Part shown: one piece after another, positions 31,783 to 40,981 of the stretch
Layout of the letters: each line of letters starts with the position of its first letter
Position numbering within the stretch: position 1 is the first letter of the stretch
Origin: Streptomyces sp. NBC_01294
Lineage (GTDB): Bacteria > Actinomycetota > Actinomycetes > Streptomycetales > Streptomycetaceae
Length of the DNA stretch: 64,000 bases
Assembly: GCF_035917235.1 (NCBI RefSeq)
Contig: NZ_CP108423.1
Span: 1,116,001-1,180,000 of the forward strand
Direction: 5' to 3'
The notes under the pieces: model-generated
Databases searched by the model: none
The model's input: only the letters and a program-made list of their open reading frames with translations
Told to the model about the DNA's origin: nothing
Made by a program: the position numbers and the translations under genes

Positions 31783-31870
31783 TCAAGATATCTCGTGATC
31801 GGGCCGGTCTGGACAGCCCCCTGCCGCAAGCCCGGGAGACGCGTGTCACGCGGGCCCCCGGAACGGCGAA

Positions 31871-31907
31871 AGCGCCGCCCACGGCTGTTTCCAGCCAGGG
31901 CGGCGCT
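31871..31907 (-). terminator. terminator after DUF805 gene
   Basis: AGCGCCGCCC (31871-31880) and GGGCGGCGCT (31898-31907) form a perfect 10-base stem, 26 bases after the DUF805 stop codon. The loop carries a second small stem (GGCTG/CAGCC). Confidence 0.8.
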
Positions 31908-31932
31908 CAGGCATGACGGCCTACGGGACCGA

Positions 31933-32286
31933 TCAGGCCTGGACGGCCTTCGGGTTCAGACCGTACGCGTTCGGCTGGTCGTTGCCCGCGGTGGCGAGCA
32001 GGACGATGATCCAGATGAAGCCGACGAGCGGCACGGCGCCGATGAAGATCCACCAGCCGGACTTGCCGGTGTCGTGCAGGCGGCGCACGGTCACGGCGAG
32101 GTTCGGGAGGAAGGTGCCCAGGAAGTAGAGCGCGTACAGCCACGGAGTGGTGCCGAGCACGGCGTCCAGGATCGCGACGACGATCAGGGCCGCGATGTTG
32201 AAGAGGACGAACATCCAGTACTCCTGGCGGCGGGCGCGGCCGGAGAAAACGGTGTACTTCTTCAGGACGTCGACGTAGTGGTTCAT
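31933..32286 (-). CDS. DUF805 membrane protein
   Basis: A 117-residue inner-membrane protein of the DUF805 family with the typical VFSGRARRQEYWMFVLFN opening, three to four hydrophobic segments, and the conserved VRRLHDTGKSGWW turn. Function of the family is not established. It has a strong promoter of its own: TTGACC (32366-32371) and TAAGTT (32343-32348) on the minus strand, 17 bases apart. Confidence 0.9.
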   Translation of the reverse strand: MNHYVDVLKKYTVFSGRARRQEYWMFVLFNIAALIVVAILDAVLGTTPWLYALYFLGTFLPNLAVTVRRLHDTGKSGWWIFIGAVPLVGFIWIIVLLATAGNDQPNAYGLNPKAVQA

Positions 32287-32599
32287 GGGTCCCCCCAGAG
32301 GACGGTTGGTTCGGCCCGTCCTGCTGGAGCAAGCCGGGGCAGAACTTATGCCCCCCTTACGTCGCGGTCAAGCCAGTTGTCGTGACGCCAAATCGGCCGG
32401 ACCGCAAGATTTCCGGCATCACACATGGGGCTGCGCGACACGGGAGTGACGTCGTGTCCCGGGAAGTCCGAAACGTCCGGGCCGCACGCCCACTTGACAC
32501 CCCGGGAGCGACTTCGATCGTTACCCACATCGTTACCGCACTGCGACACCGCGGCCCGGGGCCGGAAAAGGGTTCCAGTCCCGGGCCGCGGCGCGGTCG
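32287..32599. other. intergenic region with DUF805 promoter and chitosanase terminator
   Basis: Holds the DUF805 promoter (minus strand, TTGACC-N17-TAAGTT at 32371-32343) and, next to the chitosanase stop, a terminator with 11-base perfect arms CGCGGCCCGGG (32550-32560) and CCCGGGCCGCG (32580-32590). I see no gene in it. Confidence 0.7.
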
Positions 32600-33436
32600 T
32601 CAGCCGATGCGGAAGGAGTCCCCGTAGACCTTCCAGTCGAGCGGGGTGTTGAGGTTCAGGTTGCCCTTCTTGAGGAAGACCCGCTGCGCGGTGTCGACCC
32701 GGCTGGTGTCGCTGTGCGCCTCCTCCTGCTTCATCGCCCAGACCCGGGCGTCGAGGAAGGCGTGGAGGTACGCGGTCTCGTTGCCGCCCTGGGACGGGGG
32801 CTTGGCCTTGGACAGGGCCCGCTTGCGGATGTTGCGGAAGCTGGTGGGGTCGGTGCCGTCGCCGTGCATGACGATGGCGTCGTAGTAGATGAACTGGCCC
32901 AGCACGCCGAGCCCGTCGGACTTGGCCTGCTTCACGGACGGGTTGAAGTAGACCCGGTCGCGCTCGCGGTCCTGGGCCTTGCGGAACTCGGCGTCCTGGG
33001 CCGCCTTCGCCCAGTCCCCGGTGAAGTTGGGGTCGAGGCCGGCGTGCGAGTCGCTGCCGTCGACGTCGCGCAGGGCGGGGAGGTACTTGGCGAGGACGTT
33101 GCCCGGCTTGACCTGGGTGTAGTACTCGACGAGGTCGAGCATGTCGCCGGTGCCGGAGCAGAAGCCGATGATGCCGGCCGTGTAGCCGCGGCCGTCGCCT
33201 ATGTCCTCGATGTACTTGTACTGCGCCTTCCAGTCCAGCGTGGAGTTCTCCGCGCTGGAGACGATCTTCATGGCGATCTCCTTCTTCGCCGGATCGTCGA
33301 GTCCTGCGGCCGCTGCCGCCGCACTCCGCGCCGTGGGGGCGGGAGCGGCGGTGGCGTGGGCGGCGACGGGGACGGCGACGAGCGCGCTGCCGAGCAGCGC
33401 GCCGATCGCCAGCATCTTGCGGTGGGGGGTGAACAC
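32600..33436 (-). CDS. csn: chitosanase, glycoside hydrolase family 46
   Basis: A 278-residue secreted enzyme that hydrolyses chitosan. The signal peptide covers about residues 1-40 (MLAIGALLGSALVAVPVAAH). The mature protein starts near GLDDPAKKEIAMKIVSSAEN; this Glu and the Asp in IEDIGDGRGYTAGIIGF match the general acid and base of GH46. VYFNPSVKQAKSDGLGVLGQ is also family-typical. GTG 33436 follows GGAGG by six bases. An operator-like imperfect palindrome lies 37-54 bases upstream. No regulator gene is adjacent. Confidence 0.95.
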   Translation of the reverse strand: MFTPHRKMLAIGALLGSALVAVPVAAHATAAPAPTARSAAAAAAGLDDPAKKEIAMKIVSSAENSTLDWKAQYKYIEDIGDGRGYTAGIIGFCSGTGDMLDLVEYYTQVKPGNVLAKYLPALRDVDGSDSHAGLDPNFTGDWAKAAQDAEFRKAQDRERDRVYFNPSVKQAKSDGLGVLGQFIYYDAIVMHGDGTDPTSFRNIRKRALSKAKPPSQGGNETAYLHAFLDARVWAMKQEEAHSDTSRVDTAQRVFLKKGNLNLNTPLDWKVYGDSFRIG

Positions 33437-33472
33437 AAGGCCTCCGTGGGGTAGTTGAGGCGTCCCGGCTTC

Positions 33473-33490
33473 GTTAGGAAACTTTACTAC
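33473..33490. promoter_or_regulatory. imperfect palindrome in chitosanase promoter
   Basis: GTTAGGAAACTTTACTAC: arms TTAGGAAA and TTTACTAC around a central C, six of eight positions symmetric. Palindromes of this AT-rich type in front of Streptomyces csn genes are bound by a ROK-family repressor; the match is from memory and position. Confidence 0.5.
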
Positions 33491-33544
33491 CAGAGCTGAC
33501 GACAGCTCAAGACCCCTGCGTCCACGGGGAATTTCCCCGTCCGC

Positions 33545-34222
33545 TCAGCTCCTGTGGGCCAGACGGTCCGTCAACACGCGTTTGGCGTCCGGCCATTCGG
33601 GCCGCGTGATGCTGTAGACCGCGCTGTCGCGGATCCAGCCGTCGCGCATCACCATGTGGTGGCGCAGAGTCCCTTCGTGCGTCGCGCCGAGCCCGGATAT
33701 CGCCGCCCTCGACCTCGCGTTGCGCACGTCGGTGAGGAACTCGACGCGGTTCATCCCCATCGCCTCGAAGGCGTGCGTGAGCATGAGCAGTTTGGCCTCG
33801 GTGTTCACACCGGTCCCCTGCCAGGACGCGCCGAGGAAGGTGAAGCCGATCTCCAGCCGCCGGTACGCCGTGTTGACGGCCATGAGCCGGGTCGATCCGG
33901 CGATCCGGCCCGTCGCGACGTCCACCGTCGCGTACGCGATCTGCGTGCCCTGCGCCCGCGCCGCCAGCGCGTCGTCGACGAAGCCGCGCACCTCGTCCGG
34001 GTGCGGGACGATCGTGACCGGGAGCTCCCACAGCCGACCGTCGCGGACGGCCTCGCACAGGCCGTCGTGGTGCCGGTGCGCGAGCGGCTCCAGCCGCACC
34101 CGCGCGCCGACGAGCGCCCCGGTCGGCCCGCCGGCCGCGGCGCCGGCCGTCGCGCCGGCCGTCGCGTCGACCACCCCGCCGGTCGTCCCGCCGCCGTCCC
34201 GCTCCGCCGATGTCCGTTCCAT
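33545..34222 (-). CDS. GNAT family N-acetyltransferase (RimJ/RimL type)
   Basis: A 225-residue acetyltransferase. The first 38 residues are a Gly/Ala/Thr-rich tail of low complexity, and the domain starts at VGARVRLEPLAHRHHDGLCE. The acetyl-CoA region is IGFTFLGASWQGTGVNTEAK, followed by NRVEFLTDVRNARSRAAISG. Substrate unknown. ATG 34222 is the only good start before the domain, though a shorter protein is possible. It lies 89 bases downstream of the corA stop on the same strand. Confidence 0.87.
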   Translation of the reverse strand: MERTSAERDGGGTTGGVVDATAGATAGAAAGGPTGALVGARVRLEPLAHRHHDGLCEAVRDGRLWELPVTIVPHPDEVRGFVDDALAARAQGTQIAYATVDVATGRIAGSTRLMAVNTAYRRLEIGFTFLGASWQGTGVNTEAKLLMLTHAFEAMGMNRVEFLTDVRNARSRAAISGLGATHEGTLRHHMVMRDGWIRDSAVYSITRPEWPDAKRVLTDRLAHRS

Positions 34223-34310
34223 GTCCGCCCCGCCCGTTCCCTGTTGACCACCGGTGACGGGCGGACCCTATCCGGCCCGCGCCACCCGCCTCACCTGGGT
34301 TTTGCCGGGG

Positions 34311-35396
34311 TCAGAGCCAGCCGTTGCGCCGGAAGCCGCGGTGGATGACGAAGCAGGCGACCGCCATCACGCCGAGGACGAGCGGGTAGCCGTAGGTCCA
34401 GTGCAGTTCGGGCATGTGGTCGAAGTTCATGCCGTAGACGCCGCAGACCATGGTCGGGACGGCGACGATCGCCGCCCATGCCGTGATCTTGCGCATGTCC
34501 TCGTTCTGGGCGACGGTCACCTGCGCGAGGTGGGCCTGGAGGATGGAGTCGAGCAGGTTGTCGTAGGCGCCGATCTGCTCGGTGGCCCGGGTCACGTGGT
34601 CGGCCACGTCCCGGAAGTAGGCGCGGACCTCCGGCGGGATGACCGGTATCGGCTGCGTGGCCAGCTGCTGGAGCGGGCGGCTCAGCGGCGCCACCGCCCG
34701 CCGGAGCTCCAGGAGTTCGCGCTTGAGCTGGTAGATCCGGCCGGCGTCGCCGCGGCCGCCGGTCTCGCTGAACACCGCGGTCTCGACGGCGTCTATGTCG
34801 TTCTGCACCGCGTCCGTGACGGCCATGTAGTCGTCGACCACGTGGTCGGCCATGGCGTGCAGGACCGCCGCGGGCCCCTTGGCCAGGAGGTCCGGGGAGG
34901 CTTCCAGCTCCTCGCGGACGGGGCCGAGGGTGCCGCGGCCGCCGTGCCGGATGGTGATGACGAAGTCGTGGCCGGTGAAGGCCATCAGCTCGCCGGTCTC
35001 CACCACCTCGCTGGTCGCGGTCAGCTCCTCGTGCTCCACGTAGCGCACGGTCTTGAAGACGGAGAACAGCGTGTCGTCGTACCGCTCCACCTTGGGACGC
35101 TGGTGCGCGTTCACGGCGTCCTCGACGGCGAGCGGGTGCAGGCCGAACAGCTCGGCGAGTCCGGCGAGTTCCGACTCCGTCGGCTCGTGCAGGCCGATCC
35201 AGACGAACCCGTCGCCCTTGCGGACCCGGCGCAGCGCCTCCTCGACCTCCCCGCAGTCGTCCTGCCGTACGCCGTCCCGGTAGATCACGCAGTTGACCAC
35301 CGCACTGCCGAGCGGGGAGCGGGCCGGGTGGCTGAGGTCGACGGCCCGCCGGTAGCCGCGGCGCACGGCCCGGCGCAGGTTGCTGAACATGGACAA
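34311..35396 (-). CDS. corA: CorA family magnesium/cobalt transporter
   Basis: A 361-residue membrane protein that forms a pentameric Mg2+ channel. The large cytoplasmic domain holds GLHPLAVEDAVNAHQRPK. The C-terminus has two transmembrane helices with the selectivity motif YGMNF between them (VPTMVCGVYGMNFDHMPELH). TTG 35396 is taken as start because GGGGAG lies about eight bases upstream; ATG 35390 two codons later is the alternative. Upstream is the TOBE gene, 112 bases away on the same strand. Confidence 0.93.
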   Translation of the reverse strand: MSMFSNLRRAVRRGYRRAVDLSHPARSPLGSAVVNCVIYRDGVRQDDCGEVEEALRRVRKGDGFVWIGLHEPTESELAGLAELFGLHPLAVEDAVNAHQRPKVERYDDTLFSVFKTVRYVEHEELTATSEVVETGELMAFTGHDFVITIRHGGRGTLGPVREELEASPDLLAKGPAAVLHAMADHVVDDYMAVTDAVQNDIDAVETAVFSETGGRGDAGRIYQLKRELLELRRAVAPLSRPLQQLATQPIPVIPPEVRAYFRDVADHVTRATEQIGAYDNLLDSILQAHLAQVTVAQNEDMRKITAWAAIVAVPTMVCGVYGMNFDHMPELHWTYGYPLVLGVMAVACFVIHRGFRRNGWL

Positions 35397-35508
35397 CGGT
35401 GTACTCCCCTTCGGCGGAACACCGGCCAGTCTGCCATCGCCGCCGCACCGCCTTCGCCCGGGCTCACCGCCGTCCGCCTGCGACGACTCCCCGCGACGGC
35501 TCCGGATC

Positions 35509-35901
35509 TCAGACCCGGTCGATGAACACGCTCGTCGACTTCACCCGCGCGGTGGCCCGCGAGCCCACCTCCAGCCCGAGTTCCTCCACCGCCTCCCGCG
35601 TCAGCAGCGACACGATGCGGTGCGGCCCGGCCTGGATCTCCACCTGGGCGTCGACCGTGCCCAGTTTCACCCCGGTGACGATCCCCGGGAAGGCGTTGCG
35701 CGCCGAGGTGTACGGGGCCTCCTCGCCGTCCGCGCTCTCCTGCGCGGCCTCGACGCAGAACGCGGCCAGGTCGGGCCCGGCCACCATCCGCCGCGTCCCC
35801 TCCCGGTGGGTGGGGAACCGTTCGGCATCCGCCCACCGCCGGGCCGTGTCGACGCTGACGCCGAGCAGCCGCGCCGCCTGGCCGATCGTGTAGGACTCCA
35901 T
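35509..35901 (-). CDS. HTH/TOBE domain protein (molybdate-binding type)
   Basis: A 130-residue fusion of an excisionase/MerR-like helix-turn-helix (YTIGQAARLLGVSVDTARRW, residues 4-60) and one TOBE (Mop) domain (SARNAFPGIVTGVKLGTVDA...GSRATARVKSTSVFI, residues 66-130). Such proteins bind molybdate or tungstate and may regulate its uptake. ATG 35901 is the start. No mod transporter genes are in the window. It lies 29 bases after the argP-like gene on the same strand. Confidence 0.87.
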   Translation of the reverse strand: MESYTIGQAARLLGVSVDTARRWADAERFPTHREGTRRMVAGPDLAAFCVEAAQESADGEEAPYTSARNAFPGIVTGVKLGTVDAQVEIQAGPHRIVSLLTREAVEELGLEVGSRATARVKSTSVFIDRV

Positions 35902-35930
35902 GGCCCGCAGCTTAGGGGGTGCCGCTGCGA

Positions 35931-36836
35931 TCACGGCGAAGGGCTGCGCAGTGACCCGGCGGCCGCCGCCGCGACCACGTCCGCCACCATCGACAGGGCC
36001 GGCGAATCGAGCTTCCACTGCTGCCAGTACAGGGGCACGTCCAGCGGCCGCGCGGCCAGCAGCACCAGCTCCCCCGTCCGTACCAGCGGCCTCGACTGCT
36101 GCTCCGGCACCAGCCCCCATCCCAGTCCCGCGACCACCGCGTCACGGAACCCCTCCGACGTCGGGACGTAGTGCCGCACCGGCCCCGCCCCGGCCGTCGC
36201 GTCCCCCGTCAGCGACCGGACGAACGCGTCCTGGAGGTCGTCCTTCCGGTCGAAGACGATCGTCGGTGCCTCCCGCAGGTCCCGCTCCGGCGCCCCGGTC
36301 AGGTACCGCGCCGCGAATCCGGGGCTCGCCGTCGGCAGGTACCGCGCCAGGCCCAGCATCCGTACGCTGCACCCGGCCACCGGGTCCGGCGAGGAGGTCA
36401 CCGCCGCCATCACCTGGCCCTCCCGCAGCAGCGCCGTCGTGTGCGACTCGTCCTCGCGGTGCAGCTCGATGCAGACCGGCGGATCCTGCGGCACCCGCGT
36501 CAGGGCGGGCAGGAACCAGGTGGCGAGGGAGTCCGCGTTCACCGCGATCGGCAGCCGGACCGGGCCCATCCCGTCGGCCATCCCCAGATCGGCCCGCGCG
36601 TCGCGCTCCAGCCGGGCCAGCTGCCGGGCGAAGCGGATCACCACCTCCCCGGATTCCGTCGCCCGCACCGGCTTCGTCCGCATCAGCAGCACCCGCCCGG
36701 TGCGCTGCTCCAGTGCCTTGACCCGCTGGCTGACCGCGGAGGGGGTCACGTGCAGGGCGGCCGCCGCCGCGTCGAAGGTGCCCTCGTCCACCACCGCGAG
36801 CAGCGTACGCACCTGGTCCAGGGGAAGCTCATCCAT
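35931..36836 (-). CDS. LysR regulator, ArgP-like
   Basis: A 301-residue regulator of the ArgP (IciA)/LysG type: MDELPLDQVRTLLAVVDEGT, AAAALHVTPSAVSQRVKALE for the DNA-binding part, effector domain from about residue 95. It is divergent from a LysE exporter with a 69-base gap. In Corynebacterium and others the same LysG-LysE pair lets lysine and arginine switch on their own export, so that control is the best inference here. ATG 36836 is preceded by an in-frame GTG at 36839. Confidence 0.9.
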   Translation of the reverse strand: MDELPLDQVRTLLAVVDEGTFDAAAAALHVTPSAVSQRVKALEQRTGRVLLMRTKPVRATESGEVVIRFARQLARLERDARADLGMADGMGPVRLPIAVNADSLATWFLPALTRVPQDPPVCIELHREDESHTTALLREGQVMAAVTSSPDPVAGCSVRMLGLARYLPTASPGFAARYLTGAPERDLREAPTIVFDRKDDLQDAFVRSLTGDATAGAGPVRHYVPTSEGFRDAVVAGLGWGLVPEQQSRPLVRTGELVLLAARPLDVPLYWQQWKLDSPALSMVADVVAAAAAGSLRSPSP

Positions 36837-36905
36837 CACGAGCGCTAATGGTACGTAAAAATCTTTAGCTGTACTGAACCGTCCGCGCTGCCTACGGTCG
36901 AACCC

Positions 36906-37529
36906 ATGACACACGGCATCACCACCGCGGCCCTCGCCGGCTTCGGCACCGGACTCTCCCTCATCGTCGCCATCGGCGCGCAGAACGCCTTCGTCCTGCG
37001 CCAGGGCGTGCGCCGGCACGCGGTCCTCGCCGTGGTCGCCATCTGCGCCGTCTCGGACGCGCTCCTCATCGCCCTCGGCGTCGCCGGCGTCGGCGCCTTC
37101 GTCACCGCCTGGCCGGCCGCCCTGACCCTGGTCGGGCTGGCCGGCGGCGGGTTCCTGGTCTGCTACGGAGTCCTCGCCGCCCGCCGGGTGCTGCGGCCCG
37201 TACCCGGCGCCGCCCTCACCGTGGAGGGGGCCGCCGCCGGGTCCGGCCGCCGGGCCGTGCTGACGTGTCTGGCCATGACCTGGCTCAACCCGCACGTCTA
37301 CCTGGACACCGTCCTGCTCGTCGGTTCCCTCGCCGCCGACCGGGGCGACCTGCGCTGGGCCTTCGGCATCGGGGCGTGCCTGGCCAGCCTGACCTGGTTC
37401 GCCGGCCTGGGCTACGGGGCGCGGCTGCTGAGCGGCCTCCTCTCCCGTCCGTCGGCCTGGCGGGTCCTGGACGGGTTCGTCGCGGCGACGATGGTCACCA
37501 TGGGCGGCCTCCTGCTGGCCCGCGCCTGA
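36906..37529 (+). CDS. LysE/ArgO family basic amino acid exporter
   Basis: A 207-residue membrane protein with about six helices. The first helix carries GTGLSLIVAIGAQNAFVLRQ, the family signature, and MTWLNPHVYLDTVLLVGSLA holds the conserved Asn-Pro-His. It exports lysine or arginine from the cytoplasm. It is divergent from its probable regulator. The downstream Nudix gene starts 79 bases later. Confidence 0.92.
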   Translation: MTHGITTAALAGFGTGLSLIVAIGAQNAFVLRQGVRRHAVLAVVAICAVSDALLIALGVAGVGAFVTAWPAALTLVGLAGGGFLVCYGVLAARRVLRPVPGAALTVEGAAAGSGRRAVLTCLAMTWLNPHVYLDTVLLVGSLAADRGDLRWAFGIGACLASLTWFAGLGYGARLLSGLLSRPSAWRVLDGFVAATMVTMGGLLLARA

Positions 37530-37608
37530 GCCCGCATGTCGGCGCCGGGCCCCCGGCCGGCGCCCGGCATAGTGCTCCTGCCGACGACCCGACCTCCAGG
37601 AGCCCGCC

Positions 37609-38643
37609 GTGCCCGACCGCCCCTCCCCCGACGCGGTGCGCGCCTACTACGCCACCCGGCCCGCCCCGCTGGTGGCCGCCACCGGGATCGTCCTGGACAC
37701 GCGCGGGCGGGTCCTCGTACTGACCACCTCGTACAAGCCGGACCTGGAGCTTCCGGGCGGCACGGTCGAGGACACCGAGACCCCGGAGGAAGGGCTGGCC
37801 CGCGAGCTGCGGGAGGAGCTCGGCCTCGGCGTGCCGGTCGGCCGGCTGCTGGCGGTGGACTCCCGGCCGCCCGGCCCGCTCGGCCGCTCCCTGATCGTGC
37901 ACGTCCACCTCGTCGGCCCGCTGTCGCCGGAGCAGGCCGCGGCGATCTCCTTCCCTGACGGCGAGATCACCGAGGCGTGCTGGCTGCGGCCGGACGAGGC
38001 CGACGCGGTCCTGCCGGCCCGCATCGCGCCCCGGCTGCGCGCCGCTCTGGCCGCCCTGCACACCGGCTCGTTCGCCCACCTCGTCGACGGTCTGCCCCAG
38101 CCGGGCTCCCCGGCCGGCCTGGACCCGGCCCGGCGCGCCGCCCTGGAACACGCGGGCACGCTCGACGCGGCCAGCCACCGGGCCAACCGTCCCAAGGCCC
38201 TGACGGCGGCGAGCGTGCTGTTCACCGGCGCCGACGGCCGGGTCCTGCTGGTCCGGCCCGCGTACGGCAGGGCCGACCGCTGGCACCTGCCCGGGGGCGG
38301 CATCGACAGCGACCTCGGGGAGACGCCGCGCGCCGCCGCCCGGCGGGAGGTCCACGAGGAACTCGGCCTCGACCTCGCCCCGGGCCGGCTGCTCGCCGTG
38401 AACTGGTCCCACAAACCGGGCCGCCCGGCCCGCATCCGCTTCCTGTACGACGGCGGCGTCCTCGACGAGCCCGTCCTCGCCCGGATCCGGCTGAACCCCA
38501 CCGAACTCACCGAGTGGCGCACCGTCACCCCGGCGGAGCTCCCCGCCCTGGTCAAACCCGCCCTGCGCCGCCAGATCACCGCCTGCCTCACCGCCCGCGC
38601 CACGGGCACCGGCCCGCTGGAACTCCACGCGGGCCGCCCCTGA
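37609..38643 (+). CDS. protein with two Nudix hydrolase domains
   Basis: A 344-residue tandem Nudix protein. Domain 1 (about 20-150) has a canonical box GGTVEDTETPEEGLARELRE followed by ELGL. Domain 2 (about 200-335) has GGGIDSDLGETPRAAARREV followed by HEELGL, in which two extra residues sit between the glycines and the first conserved Glu. Both keep the REVxEELG core needed for Mg2+. Substrates are unknown. The two domains look only distantly related, so this is an old fusion. Confidence 0.88.
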   Translation: MPDRPSPDAVRAYYATRPAPLVAATGIVLDTRGRVLVLTTSYKPDLELPGGTVEDTETPEEGLARELREELGLGVPVGRLLAVDSRPPGPLGRSLIVHVHLVGPLSPEQAAAISFPDGEITEACWLRPDEADAVLPARIAPRLRAALAALHTGSFAHLVDGLPQPGSPAGLDPARRAALEHAGTLDAASHRANRPKALTAASVLFTGADGRVLLVRPAYGRADRWHLPGGGIDSDLGETPRAAARREVHEELGLDLAPGRLLAVNWSHKPGRPARIRFLYDGGVLDEPVLARIRLNPTELTEWRTVTPAELPALVKPALRRQITACLTARATGTGPLELHAGRP

Positions 38644-38702
38644 CGGACGGGCCCGCCCGCCCCGGCGCGCCGGGGCGGGGCTCCGGGGTTAGCGTCGGCG
38701 GC

Positions 38703-39893
38703 ATGGATGGTGATCGCCGAGTGTGGCGGCAGTGCTTCCTCAGCGGGGCGGTCTTCGCCGTGTGCATGGCCGGCACCACGCTGCCGACCCCCCTCTACGG
38801 CCTCTACCAGGAGAAGTTCGGGTTCTCCGAGCTGGTGGTGACCGCCGTGTTCGCCGTGTACGCCGTCGGCGTGATCGGCGTACTGCTGCTGGTGGGCAAC
38901 GCCTCGGACGTCGTGGGCCGGCGGCCGGTGCTGCTGGTGGGCCTGGTCTTCGCGGCGGCCAGCGCCGTCTGCTTCCTGTGCGCCACCGGGGTGGGCTGGC
39001 TGTACGCCGGGCGGCTGCTGTCGGGGTTCTCCGCCGGGCTGTTCACCGGAGCCGCCACCGCCTACGTGATGGAGCTGGCGCCGCACGGCGGCGCGTCCCG
39101 GGCCACGTTCGTGGCGACGGCCTCCAACATGGGCGGGCTGGGCTGCGGTCCGCTGCTCGCCGGAGTGCTCGCGCAGTACGCGGTCTGGCCGCTGTACCTG
39201 CCGTTCGCCGTGCACCTCGTCCTGGTGGCCGTTTCGGTCGTCGTCCTGCTGCGGCTGGCCGAGACCGTGCGGGAGCGGCGGCCGCTGAGTTCGGTACGGC
39301 CGCGGCGGCCCGTCCTGCCCCCGCAGGTGCGGGCGGTGTTCGCGCCCGCGGCGACCGCCGCGTTCGTGGGCTTCGCCCTGTTGGGGGTGTTCACGTCGGT
39401 CAGCCCGGCGTTCCTCGCCCAGTCCCTCGACGTGCACAACCGGGCGGTGAGCGGGCTGGTCGTCTCGCTGGCCTTCTTCGCCTCGTGCGCCGGGCAGCTG
39501 GCGGTCGGCCGGATCGGGGTGGGGCGCTCGCTGCCGCTGGGCTGCGTCGTGCTCCTCGCCGGGCTGGCACTCCTCGCGGGCGCGCTGTGGTGGGACCTGC
39601 TGGCGCTGGTGGTGGCGAGCTCGCTCGTCGGCGGAGTCGGGCAGGGCCTGTCGTTTCGCGGGGCGCTGGCCGCGGTGGCCGCGGCCTCTCCGGCGGACCG
39701 GCACGCCGCGGTGATCTCGATGCTGTTCGTGGTGGCGTACGCGGGCATCTCGGTCCCGGTGATCGGTGTGGGTCTGCTGGTCGGCCCGATCGGACTGGAG
39801 GGGGCGGGCCTGGTGTTCATCGCGTGCATGGCCGTCCTGGTCTCGACCGCGGCCGCCTACCTCCTGCGGCGGCCGGTCCGCGCGCGTACCTGA
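38703..39893 (+). CDS. MFS transporter
   Basis: A 396-residue 12-helix major facilitator. The N-half carries AGTTLPTPLYGLYQEKFGFS and the loop motif NASDVVGRRPVLLVG between helices 2 and 3. The central loop is short (ETVRERRPLSSVRPRR). Substrate unknown; drug or sugar efflux-like. ATG 38703 lacks an evident ribosome site. It is convergent with the next regulator gene (42-base gap). Confidence 0.87.
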   Translation: MDGDRRVWRQCFLSGAVFAVCMAGTTLPTPLYGLYQEKFGFSELVVTAVFAVYAVGVIGVLLLVGNASDVVGRRPVLLVGLVFAAASAVCFLCATGVGWLYAGRLLSGFSAGLFTGAATAYVMELAPHGGASRATFVATASNMGGLGCGPLLAGVLAQYAVWPLYLPFAVHLVLVAVSVVVLLRLAETVRERRPLSSVRPRRPVLPPQVRAVFAPAATAAFVGFALLGVFTSVSPAFLAQSLDVHNRAVSGLVVSLAFFASCAGQLAVGRIGVGRSLPLGCVVLLAGLALLAGALWWDLLALVVASSLVGGVGQGLSFRGALAAVAAASPADRHAAVISMLFVVAYAGISVPVIGVGLLVGPIGLEGAGLVFIACMAVLVSTAAAYLLRRPVRART

Positions 39894-39935
39894 ACCCGTA
39901 CCCGGCACCTCGTACGACCCGCCCGCCGCTGCCCG

Positions 39936-40925
39936 TCATTCCGGGCGGCCAAGACCGGTCAGCCGGTCTCCGAGCGGGCTGCGGCGGTACAGGACCTGCC
40001 GTCCGTCGCGCGCCCGGGTGACGAGGCCGGTGGCGTACAGCACGCCCAGGTGCTGGGACACGGCGCTCGCGGTGACCCTGAGGCGGCGGGCGATCTCGAC
40101 CGTGGGCAGCGGCTCGTCGAGGAGGCCGAGCAGTCTCGCTTTGGGCGCGCCCAGCAGGGACACGAGGGCGGCCGTGTCGGCGACGGGCTCCCGGACCCAG
40201 AGCGTCGCCACCCCGCGGCTGGGGTACGCGAGCGTCGGCGCCTCCTCGGGGCTGACGGGGGGCGCGGGCTTGTGCGCGAACACGGACGGTACGAGCAGCA
40301 GCCCCCGGCCGGACGCCACGACGCGGTGCCTGCTGATCATCTGGCCGATGTGCAGCACGCCGTCCCGCCAGCGCAGGTTGGGGTGCATGTCGGCGAAGAG
40401 CAGGCGGGCGCCGCCCATGGCCAGTTGCCGCGCGCGGTAGGTCATGTCGGCCTCCAGCAGCAGGCGCATCTGCGGCCACATCGGCTGGACGGCGACCTCC
40501 CAGTACTGCCGCAGCAGTGCGCAGACGGCGTCGCGCAGTGCGACGACGGGCGCGTCGTCGGCGGCGAGGGCGCCCCGCAGCGCGTCGGGGAGCGGATCCG
40601 GGGCGTGCGCGGCCAGCAGATCGCGGCGGACGAGCCCGGGCGGCGTCCGGCGGACGGCGGCGAGCTCCTCCTCGAAGGCCGGGGCGAAGCTCGCGGGCCG
40701 CGGGGTCAGGAAGTCGGGCAGGGTGCGCCGCGCCGCGACCAGGGACATCAGCAGACCGGTGTCGAGTGCGTCGAGCCTGCCGACAACCGACCTGCGCCAC
40801 GGGAGGTGCAGCGCGGACAGTCCCGGCTCGCGCAGCACCCGCAGGCTGAGCACGGTCTCGTACAGGGGTGAGAGGGCGAACCGCGTGTCGGCGAGGTCCT
40901 CGACGCCGAGCTCGAAGCTGATCAT
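39936..40925 (-). CDS. ArsR-like winged-helix regulator (DUF5937 type)
   Basis: A 329-residue regulator. Residues about 1-200 form an actinobacterial helical domain (ISFELGVEDLADTRFALSPL) and the C-terminus holds an ArsR-type winged helix (LPTVEIARRLRVTASAVSQH, LGVLYATGLVTRARDGRQVL, residues about 250-320). It is divergent from an MFS transporter with 56 bases between them, so it probably represses that exporter. ATG 40925 is the start. Confidence 0.87.
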   Translation of the reverse strand: MISFELGVEDLADTRFALSPLYETVLSLRVLREPGLSALHLPWRRSVVGRLDALDTGLLMSLVAARRTLPDFLTPRPASFAPAFEEELAAVRRTPPGLVRRDLLAAHAPDPLPDALRGALAADDAPVVALRDAVCALLRQYWEVAVQPMWPQMRLLLEADMTYRARQLAMGGARLLFADMHPNLRWRDGVLHIGQMISRHRVVASGRGLLLVPSVFAHKPAPPVSPEEAPTLAYPSRGVATLWVREPVADTAALVSLLGAPKARLLGLLDEPLPTVEIARRLRVTASAVSQHLGVLYATGLVTRARDGRQVLYRRSPLGDRLTGLGRPE

Positions 40926-40981
40926 TAAGGCATACGCTACATCGATTGGCACCGGAGCGCGCGTGCCGTGAACTCCCCCTC

